Position numbers and translations under genes: made by a program. Shown piece by piece: positions 57,501-64,000 of a stretch of DNA of 64,000 bases (position 1 is the first letter of the stretch; each line of letters begins with the position of its first letter). The notes under the pieces are model-generated. The model had not been told where the DNA came from, did not search any database, and was given only the letters and a program-made list of their open reading frames with translations. The stretch covers positions 75,826,339 to 75,890,338 of the forward strand of contig NW_026262734.1 in assembly GCF_021869535.1 (NCBI RefSeq), read 5' to 3'. Origin of the DNA: Mytilus californianus. Taxonomy: Eukaryota > Mollusca > Bivalvia > Mytilida > Mytilidae.

Positions 57501-59354
57501 TTGACTAATTATTAACTTAATTTTTTTAACATGTTGCCGTTGTGATCTTTATCTAGCTTTTCATTGCATAGTCTTATATATTTCCATTCAAGTTCCTAAA
57601 AAACACTTTCATAGATGCGGTGTAAGCTTTCATAGTGAAGAGAATGATGAATTTATAATTTTTTTATGGATTAGAGTTATCATTTTGTCACGCCTAATAA
57701 TATATACTCATCCTTTTTTCGCCATTAAATAAAAAGCCAGATGAACATTTTTTTTTTCTACGTTTTATACTCATGTCTAATTTCAGAAAATCTGTGCTTC
57801 AGCTGGAGGGGTATGGATTTTAGGACAAGTGACTTATGTATATGGTTACTGTAGTGATGGTATGTTGAATTGCATGCAAAGCTCTGATTCCTTGCCCGGA
57901 TTTGGCTTTACTCTTTTGTCCTTTTTGATTTATAACTCTTCATCTTTTTAATAAGCTTTGGATTTTCAAATATTTTGGCCTCGAGCATCACTGAAGAGAC
58001 ATTGATTGTCGAAATGCGCATCTGGTGCAGCAAAATTGGTACCGTTTATGTTATAACTACCACTGGGTCGATGCCTCTGCTGGTGGACTGATAGTCCCCG
58101 AGGGTATCACCAGCCCAGTAGCCAGTACTTCGGTACGGTCATGAAAATATGGATTTTGTGTTATTAAATTTGCAGTTACAAAATGTTGGAAATTATTAAA
58201 AATTAAGGAATGTATCTACCTCATGATAAGCTCTGATTCCTTGCCCGGATTTAGCTTTACTTTTTTGTCCTTTTTGGTGTATAGCTCTTCATCTTTTTAA
58301 TAAGCTTTGGATTTTCAAATATTTTGGCCTCGAACATCACTGAAGAGACATTGATTGTCGAAATGCGCATCTGGTGCAGCAAAATTGGTACCGTTTATGT
58401 AATTATATTGGGTCGTTAATATTGTTAAACATCCAGCAGCAGTAAAAGAAATGTGTCCTCTAAGTTTGTCCTATGGAGAAACCTTTTCCATGGCGAGGTT
58501 AAAAGACAGTTAAGATTTGACCCCAAAAAAAAAGTATTTCATTTTTGTCCTCAAGTATATTGATCAGGAAGAAAAAATATTTATCTTTGTTTTCACTAGA
58601 ATTGGAATTAATTGTTTAGCAAATTTTTTTTCTGCAGATAAAACAAATAGAAGATATGGAAAGTGTATTGGATATCTGGGTTTGTTAACAATGTTCGGCT
58701 GTACCATTGAATTTGGTGTTCGGGAGTTGATGCACAAAAGAATATTACGTACTGCAATTGGGGTGAAAAATGTCATGGCAACTAAGGCAAAAGGTAACGA
58801 ATACATATGAGATACAAAAATCATCTTTTTTCTATCTTTAAAAGGTTTATGCTTTGCATGTTTTAAAATCCATGAGGTTTCTTTGCTAACAGTCTCTTTT
58901 ATAGCAAGATATATGAACAACATTTAATCCCTATAACCTGGCCCAGCACAAAACACAAGCAACGATGTATTTGAAATCCAATAAAATAACCTGTCAGTTA
59001 TCTGTCGTTTTATAAAAGATTTTTAATATGTCCTGCTGTTGCAAAACAATTAAGAATGGAACATGAAATAGCAATTAAGATGTGGTATGATAGCTCATTG
59101 TTGAAGGCCGCACAGGTAATGGTTGTTTAAATTCTTGTCATTTGGTTCTTGCATTGGTGGATAGTTTCCTTATTTTCATGTTAGATCATTTTAGTAAATG
59201 AAGATGCTAATTTAAGGACAATGACATCATTTTCTTTAATAACCTTTTAATCGGGTACCCATGCGACCAAAACTTTTTTTTATTGCATTTACCTTTAGTC
59301 ATTTTTATACTTTCAGGTTTATTGCCAACCGTAATGAAGAAACAAAATGGTTAA
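52498..59354 (+). CDS. MGST3: MGST3b: microsomal glutathione S-transferase 3 paralogue with altered C-terminus
   Basis: Coding joins: 52498-52626, 55116-55180, 56890-56947, 57787-57859, 58638-58793, 59317-59354, giving 172 residues (145 in MGST3a, about 150 in the family). Intron positions and phases equal those of MGST3a. Signatures: MAVVSKFPQGYGYVVLTG; TRRKVKDIE (one codon longer than MGST3a); LNCVVRAHQN then ILEGYP; YVYGYCSDD; NRRYGK. The Asn and Glu of the HQN...E motif and the two aligned tyrosines are kept. The C-terminus differs: after FGVRE the sequence gains about 28 bases, changes frame relative to MGST3a, passes the homologue of the MGST3a stop codon and splices to exon 6 (LLPTVMKKQNG, stop at 59352-59354). 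If intron 5 is retained, the frame stops at 58810 instead (165 residues). Likely an ER membrane enzyme. Whether the long tail is tolerated is unknown. Confidence 0.85.
53385..53430 (-). ncRNA. Hammerhead-ribozyme-like core, inverted unit
   Basis: The same core on the minus strand (complement of CTGAAGA at 53417-53423). Confidence 0.45.
53733..53785 (+). ncRNA. Hammerhead-ribozyme-like core, unit 1
   Basis: CTGAAGA, then a 4-bp stem II (GACA/TGTC) with loop TTAAT, then GAAA, a self-complementary stem III (ATCCGGAT) and a candidate cleavage residue A17. Stem I pairs through U-A, has a two-base mismatch, then pairs again (TGTT with AACA), so activity is doubtful without testing. Confidence 0.5.
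54204..54256 (+). ncRNA. Hammerhead-ribozyme-like core, unit 2
   Basis: The same core as at 53733, 471 bp downstream, with CTGAAGA starting at 54211. Confidence 0.5.
54541..54735 (-). mobile_element. tRNA-derived SINE with (TA)n tail
   Basis: On the minus strand a tRNA-like head starts near GAGCCAAGGTGGTCGAGTGG (A-box region 54703-54724) and has a B-box GGAGTTCGAATCCC at 54643-54656. A body with TTTACAGATCTAACATTG and ATTTAGACGAAT follows and ends in (TA)n at 54570-54541. The spacing between the boxes is long, as in class II (Leu/Ser-type) tRNAs. It abuts the 472-bp array. Not a functional tRNA gene: the head runs into the SINE body. Confidence 0.75.
54828..54850 (+). repeat. (TA)n microsatellite
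   Basis: A short AT dinucleotide run downstream of the SINE. Confidence 0.8.
55116..55180 (+). CDS. MGST3: MGST3b exon 2
   Basis: 65 nt, the same length and phase as MGST3a exon 2. Encodes YPSLYHPGKEKLNCVV and RAHQN. Acceptor TTCTTTCAG, donor GTACGT. A second GT four bases on would break the alignment to MGST3a. Confidence 0.88.
55181..56889. other. MGST3b intron 2
   Basis: Contains a GTTGTCTCATTGG-type tail at about 56105-56160 (GGAGAGCTGTCTCATTGGCA). Otherwise no feature. A stretch at 55817-55860 looks slightly tRNA-like but lacks a B-box. Confidence 0.5.
56890..56947 (+). CDS. MGST3: MGST3b exon 3
   Basis: 58 nt, encoding LEGYPVFLMVLFVGGLQRP. Acceptor TTTTTATAG, donor GTAAGT. Confidence 0.9.
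57035..57095 (-). ncRNA. Degenerate hammerhead ribozyme
   Basis: On the minus strand: a stem I strand ending in GCGTCA, core CTGATGA, stem II (GTCT/AGAC) with loop TTTGT, then AAAAA where GAAA is required, then GCGCGTC and TGGTG for stem I. The loss of G12 should abolish cleavage. It lies in MGST3b intron 3, antisense to the gene. Confidence 0.5.
57787..57859 (+). CDS. MGST3: MGST3b exon 4
   Basis: 73 nt, encoding KICASAGGVWILGQVT and YVYGYCSD. Acceptor AATTTCAG, donor GTATGT. The second tyrosine of the MGST3a YGYY is Cys here; the tyrosines aligned with glutathione contacts are kept. Confidence 0.9.
57986..58027 (+). ncRNA. Hammerhead ribozyme 1 (type I, short stem III)
   Basis: Reads 5' CATCA, core CTGAAGA, stem II GACA/TGTC with loop TTGAT, GAAA, stem III ATGCGCAT, C17, then TGGTG. 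All invariant core residues (C3, U4, G5, A6, G8, A9, G12, A13, A14, A15.1, U16.1, H17) are present. Stem I pairs CATCA with TGGTG (one G-U). Predicted cleavage after 58022. The stem III sequence is an 8-nt palindrome, which suggests dimeric folding. Confidence 0.78.
58335..58376 (+). ncRNA. Hammerhead ribozyme 2 (type I, short stem III)
   Basis: Identical core and stems to the ribozyme 349 nt upstream. Predicted cleavage between 58371 and 58372. Confidence 0.78.
58638..58793 (+). CDS. MGST3: MGST3b exon 5
   Basis: Begins DKTNRRYGK and contains GCTIEFGVRELMHKR. Donor GTAACG at 58794 is the positional homologue of the MGST3a donor at 40161. Confidence 0.85.
59075..59190 (+). repeat. GTTGTCTCATTGG-family fragment in MGST3b intron 5
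   Basis: Contains GATAGCTCATTGTTGAAGGC and TTGTCATTTGGTTCTTGC with a shortened tail. Confidence 0.55.
59317..59354 (+). CDS. MGST3: MGST3b exon 6, coding part
   Basis: Acceptor ACTTTCAG ends at 59316. Encodes LLPTVMKKQNG and a stop. The homologous exon in MGST3a is entirely untranslated. Confidence 0.65.
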
Positions 59355-60590
59355 CATGAACAATCAAAATTATAATTTTACAACTCCATTTACATACTTG
59401 TGTAAACAACAGAATTTGATAGTCCTTTGAATCTTATACTGAGCTCGTGTGCCAACTGACAATTTTTCTTACAAAGGCTTCATAGGTAAAAGCTTAGTTG
59501 ACTGGAAATATTGCATATTTTTTTAGAAATTGTTTAATATATGGTTCTACTTAGTAAATTTTCAAATGCTGAATTTCCGTAGTGTACTTAATAAAAAAAA
59601 AAAAGAGACAATATTTCACTTCAAAAGAATTACTTTTGGAAAAGAAAAAAAAATTCAAATAAATAATACTAACATTTCAAATAGAAGATGCTGAACCAAC
59701 AGTTTGAACGGAACACATATAACAATTTAGAGAAAACATGATTGAGGCAAAACCGAAACAAACGTAATGACGAAATAAGGGCGATATGTACTGAAACCAA
59801 CTTTAACTTTGGCTTTCTTGAGGTATTGAAAGGGGCACCATTACACGAAAATTTACAATAATTATTTTTGCTAACATTACGTTAATGTATCATGTAGTTA
59901 TGTTGTTTTTTTTTCAATTGACGCTTGTGAAAGCTCTATATTCAATTTGACATATGATTGTAATTTGATGCTAACGCTAGCGAAAAAGTAGGCGTTTGAT
60001 GATTAATATCATTCGACTATCTTGCAGATACAAAACACCAAAGTGATAATGAGTGAGCAAGTATATTTTTAATTTTCATACCACATATCTTCAAACGATC
60101 AAAGTTTATAATTTGTCATGTTCTGTGAGGGTCAAAATCTGTAAAGGAATATGGAGTAGTTATTTAAATACACAAAAAAACACATTTTTTTTTATTTCCA
60201 TCATTACAGGTACAATCTGTGAAAGTTTATTCCCTGTTATAATTAATCCCTCTGTTTTGATAGAATGTCTCATTTTGAGTATATAATTATATTTTTTGAC
60301 TGATTCCACTTTCTTTTTTTTTTACAAGATTTATGTTTTTTCCAGTTTCATATGAAGTCAAATAGTTAATTGTATGTTAATGTCAAATGCATAAGAAACC
60401 TGAGGTGCTATGTTTTAGCAAGGTTCATTTAATTTACAAGACATTTTTGCTTTTGTATGAATATTGTTATGGAGAGTAAGACATCCATCGCAATTGCATT
60501 ATGTGTTATAGTAGTTTCATGCTTTTTAAGGATATATCATTGTATGAAATGATATTTTGTTAAGTAGAAAATAAAAATATCACAGTGAAA
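59355..60590 (+). other. MGST3: MGST3b 3' UTR with poly(A) signal
   Basis: Aligns with the MGST3a 3' UTR at its start (AACATGAACAATCAAA in both) and end (TTTGTTAAGTAGAAA then AATAAA). The middle is longer here, with an insertion somewhere within about 59590-60230. Confidence 0.65.
60570..60575 (+). terminator. Poly(A) signal AATAAA of MGST3b
   Basis: Hexamer in the same context as 42891 in MGST3a. Confidence 0.65.
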
Positions 60591-60599
60591 AACATATTA

Positions 60600-62394
60600 T
60601 ATCCAATTTAAATTGTCCGTATCATACAGAAAATTGTGGTTAAATTAGAGGATTTGGAGAATATGCACAACATTGAATATCAGTGAAAGAATGAAAACAA
60701 CGCTTTATAAATATCATGTGTCCGAAACGTATTTCTGGGTTTACCTTCATCAGGAACACTCAAAGCCGAATATTTGAAAGCCAAGGTTTCATACGAACGG
60801 AAACAGTTGAAGAGCTGTGTGATAAAAGGCTACCTTAAATAATAGCAAAATCAATCTAAGGTCAACTTTGCTTGAGGGTGTTGAAACATTAGTTTCTTTA
60901 TACTTTACAAATTTAAAAACGGAAAATTTTAGCAAAGATGTGCGTTATAAAGCATGTCAGTACCGTAGTATTGAATGTTACAATTCAGATGCATATTTGA
61001 AAATTCTACTACAATATGCCTTCTCGAAGTTTGTTTGATTGATTGGTGATGATTGGTCAATGTAGCTCCAAAATTTGACAATGACATCAGATATTTAGAA
61101 GTTTTTCCTAGCTATCGATTTCCTTAGTCGTTTCCAAAAGGATATAATATGACCTTCTTTTCATTTTCGCACCAAATTAGTCAGAATAAAAGTTTTGAAA
61201 GGTCTTTTTCAAAAACATTACCATGTAGGTTGACAAATTGGGTATGCTCATTCATTATATGGTGTACATGTGTATCCGACATTTTCTATTATACTTTGAC
61301 CTCAGTTTAAAAGTTCATTGCTCTTCTTTAGCTTTGACATAATGATAAAGGGAAATATGAATATAAACTCTCTATTACTAATTAAAGCAATTGGGAGATA
61401 TGTCAGTGTTAAATGTATATTGATTTTTGCTGCATTACATAATATTCGTTTCACTTGTTTCACTTCGTTACCGTCTGAAAAATAATGAATTCATTCCGCC
61501 CAAATTTTTATCACGTTTTCTATATGCATAAACGAAAAAATAAGTGAACATTGTTGTGGCAGCTATCCAAAGAATAAAAATCAAAAGACATATTGAGCTC
61601 CGCATACTGTTTTATTTTAGTATCGTCATTTCAACCTAGTCCCTTTTTGATTGTGTACTTAGTGCAAAAAAATGTAACCGTTTACATAGAAATGAACTAG
61701 TTAAGCAGGTTTCATCGGTCATTCCCTTTTTACCTGTTCAAGAATTTGATTGGCTTAGTATAACCATCATTGCATGAAACTATGCCGTAATAATGAGTTC
61801 GCCATTCCTTAAAACAAACAAGCAAACTTTTAAATTGTTCATTGCACACATTTAAAAAGATATATCGTATTAAAGAAGTGATTTATGTGAGAGTCATGGC
61901 CAACTTTTCCTGTATTTTTTGTTACTTGCAGGAACGTAAAAGGAACGTTTTCGATAATCTACGGGAATATGAATATTATAGTCTTAATGGAAAAAACTTT
62001 TAAAATTTTTTCCAAATGTTATACATATAGCTTTAAAATAAATATGTCAATTTAGGCAACATCAGTTTATCGATGTTCAAATCCATAAATAAATTAAAAC
62101 AAATCAAGTTAAACAAAAAGATTGAGGGCATCACATGTACACCAAAAGAAGTGAGACCGGGTGCGCTGACAGGGTAATTCAGTTATTACGTTTCTGTTGA
62201 AAACAATTTTGATGCAGTATTGCAAATTTTACATGTTTTTTGTAAAAATCGGAATTTATGTAAAGACAATACGTAAATTTACTTCGAACAACGAATTTGT
62301 TTGAAAATGTCATTGTTGGTCAATTTGGTCTAAGATACACAGAATTTTCCAAAGGATTGCATTATTCGGCATCCATGACTTTCGTCATGTGATC
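60600..62394. other. No gene seen; dispersed repeat at its start
   Basis: 60713-60850 has a repeat-like block with a hammerhead-like core on the minus strand (listed separately). The rest is AT-rich with no feature I can support. Confidence 0.45.
60718..60759 (-). ncRNA. Hammerhead-ribozyme-like core (minus strand)
   Basis: On the minus strand: GTGTTC, core CTGATGA, a weak stem II (GG/CC within AGGTAAACCCA), GAAA, a partly self-complementary stem III (ATACGTTT), C17, then GGACAC. Stem I pairs over 6 bp (one G-U). The 10.1/11.1 position is A-A and not G-C, so activity is uncertain. Confidence 0.4.
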
Positions 62395-62600
62395 AGAAAT
62401 ATTTTAGTTAAATCCCCGTGTGACCTATCGAGATAGACTTTCACCGGGTTTGTACTTAACTGCGCAACACGACGGGTGCAACATGTGGAGCAGGATCTGC
62501 TCGCCCTTCAAGGGCACCCGAGATCTCCCCCAGTTTTTGGTGGGGGTTCGCGATGCTCAGTTTTAAGTTATCAACCTTTTGTTTTGTTTTTTTCGTTTTT
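62395..62600 (+). repeat. Dispersed repeat (ACGACGGGTGCAACATGTGG family)
   Basis: A GC-richer block than its surroundings, with GTGACCTATCGAGATAGACT, CAACACGACGGGTGCAACAT, GAGCAGGATCTGCTCGCCCT and TTTTTGGTGGGGGTTCGCGA. GGAGCAGGATCTGCTC is nearly palindromic. It looks like a mussel interspersed repeat. It is single-copy in this window, so the call rests on recollection and composition. Confidence 0.45.
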
Positions 62601-63100
62601 TTAACTTTTATTTATTTTTCAATAGTCAGGATTTCACATACCCCCATACATTACCACCTGACAAAGGTATCAAGGGGTTAAATAAAAAAAATAATGCAGT
62701 ATTCAATATGTATCGCTGACTAATTGGACTAATTTAACAATAATTATAGTATTTAAGGTTATATATATAAATATTTGATTAAACCCTCTCTCTGACTTTC
62801 TCTCATACAATTCTAATACTTTTCACTCATCTGTTTTGCTACAATATGTATCAGGACTTACTTTTTAAAACAATTATTTCAAAGACAAGCATACAACTTT
62901 GCTCATAGTCTATACATTTTTGTTTTCACTTAACTAAAAAATAGATAATATGAAACGATATTAAATAAATATTACCTGTAAAGGAGACCAAATTTTTTCA
63001 CAAACTTGGACTTTTTTTTTGCAATATGATATTCAAGAAATTGGTATTTCTTTATTCTTATTCTATTCTTTAACTCAACCATATTTGGTTTTGTTTCATT

Positions 63101-63470
63101 TCATTTACATTTATATATATAATTCTTTGTAATTATGACTAACAGATAACTTTCATGTTTGCAACCAAGAAACACATTCTCCTTTTTGAGAACCAAGTTT
63201 ATAACTTTTTTTACAATATTTGAAAAAGACTGCCACAATTGAAAAGATATTGTGCATTTAAAAAACAGGCGTTCAATGGTTTCTTCGCCAAGTTTTAGGT
63301 ATTTTGCAAAAGTAAAGCAGACTAAAACATCCTTTAAGAAAGAATTTTTACATCTTTGAGAAATCTCAATCAGCTTTTCTTTCTGTAGATGTAAAACTCT
63401 TGTATCTCCATACTGTATAAGGTCTGCCAGTAGCAACTGCTGCTAGCAACCATCAGGGTTTGACGGCAGT
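63101..63470 (-). pseudogene. LINE-type retrotransposon fragment (C-terminal zf-RVT-like region)
   Basis: A minus-strand frame of 111 codons contains EETIERLFFKCTISFQLWQ, which fits the C-terminal cysteine/histidine-type region that follows the RT in many LINEs (E-x-x-x-H-L-F-x-x-C...W), with Arg where His is usual. The upstream part reads like the preceding RT thumb in a shifted frame. No catalytic domain is present. Dead fragment; the clade is not assigned. Confidence 0.5.
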
Positions 63471-64000
63471 CTTTTTATTCAGCTGATATTCAAATACTAG
63501 AATTTAAGAAATGAAAATGTACCATATTATCAGCCGTGTGAATTATTACCAATAAGCGTGTTACCCTTAATTCTGTCTTGTTTTCCATTCCATATAAAAT
63601 CATAAAATAATAAAGTGAGTTCTGTTAACCTGGAGTGTGATGACCAATTATGAAACAGCAAGTGATATAATTACTGTGATTTTCCCCAATAACGTGAGTT
63701 TACGATAGTGCCAGCCTTCCAGAATTGTAGTGACCTCTTTAATCTTATGGGCAAAATTAATTTCGGTAATACAGTTCAAATCTTATGAAAATTAAATCCC
63801 TAAAAATTAAAATTTGAAAGTGAACAATGAAATTTTTAAGTTGGGACATATTCATCGCGATTTCATTTTCTGCTAGTGTACACATTTCTATAAAAAAAAA
63901 TCGTTGTTCCATCAGAATGTTTAATTGCTCTGATATATGTTGACCTTTTTCAGCTCTTAGTTTCGTTTAAAAAAAAATAATTTGAAAACTTTTATGCGAC

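Larger units (their letters stand above)
57881..58425 (+). repeat. 349-nt tandem repeat with hammerhead ribozymes (retrozyme-like), MGST3b intron 4
   Basis: GCTCTGATTCCTTGCCCGGA starts at 57881 and again at 58230, and the hammerhead cores are also exactly 349 nt apart (57991 and 58340). The copies are very similar up to the second core and for about 30 nt past it, then stop matching. Between the cleavage sites (58022/58023 and 58371/58372) lies one complete 349-nt monomer. Tandem monomers of a few hundred nt with one short-stem-III hammerhead each are the known layout of animal retrozymes, which yield circular RNAs. The orientation is sense to MGST3b. Confidence 0.8.

Noticed and set aside
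58564-58923. 119-codon minus-strand frame
   Set aside because: It is antisense to MGST3b exon 5, whose sense frame has clear homology and splice sites.

Overview
The window looks like AT-rich nuclear DNA of a bivalve mollusc, most likely a mussel (Mytilus or a close relative). The reasons are spliced genes with GT/AG introns, a TRIM-like B-box gene of a type that is expanded in bivalves, and several repeat families I associate with mussels: (GTCY)n-bearing HINE/Helentron-like elements, a family with a 'GTTGTCTCATTGG' tail, and hammerhead-ribozyme tandem repeats. The species call is inference. Gene density is very low. Most open frames fall in repeats or low-complexity DNA and are not genes.

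Layout. 1-12.5 kb: repeats, including a nearly identical 950-bp direct duplication (1796-2745 and 9630-10581) and an inverted HINE-like element (7628-8619). 12.5-13.7 kb: a TRIM-like B-box/coiled-coil/NHL-type gene broken by two frameshifts and truncated. 13.7-19.4 kb: mostly featureless, with one 103-bp palindrome. 19.4-23.6 kb: a 4.16-kb element with 87-bp terminal inverted repeats (TIRs) and a 5-bp target duplication, holding a HINE-like copy and a Penelope-like reverse-transcriptase fossil. 23.9-25.8 kb: a HINE-like element split by a 772-bp TIR transposon. 27.3-42.9 kb: MGST3a, a microsomal glutathione S-transferase 3 (MAPEG) gene whose introns are filled with HINE-like elements and a 127-137-bp satellite. 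It has two alternative first coding exons only 54 nt apart. 43.5-52 kb: decayed tandem repeats and a 5'-truncated Penelope-like RT. 52.5-60.6 kb: MGST3b, a paralogue with the same exon plan, whose introns hold a 472-bp tandem array, a tRNA-derived SINE and a 349-nt tandem repeat with two complete hammerhead ribozyme cores. 60.6-64 kb: dispersed repeats and a LINE fragment.

The two MGST3 genes are tandem, same-strand paralogues. They share every CDS intron position and phase and have alignable 3' UTRs. MGST3a gives a normal 145-residue protein. MGST3b has an altered C-terminus: a length change shifts the frame past the position of the MGST3a stop codon and joins an extra coding exon. The most interesting signals are the sense-strand hammerhead pair in MGST3b intron 4, the sterically constrained first exons of MGST3a, and the intact-ended TIR elements.
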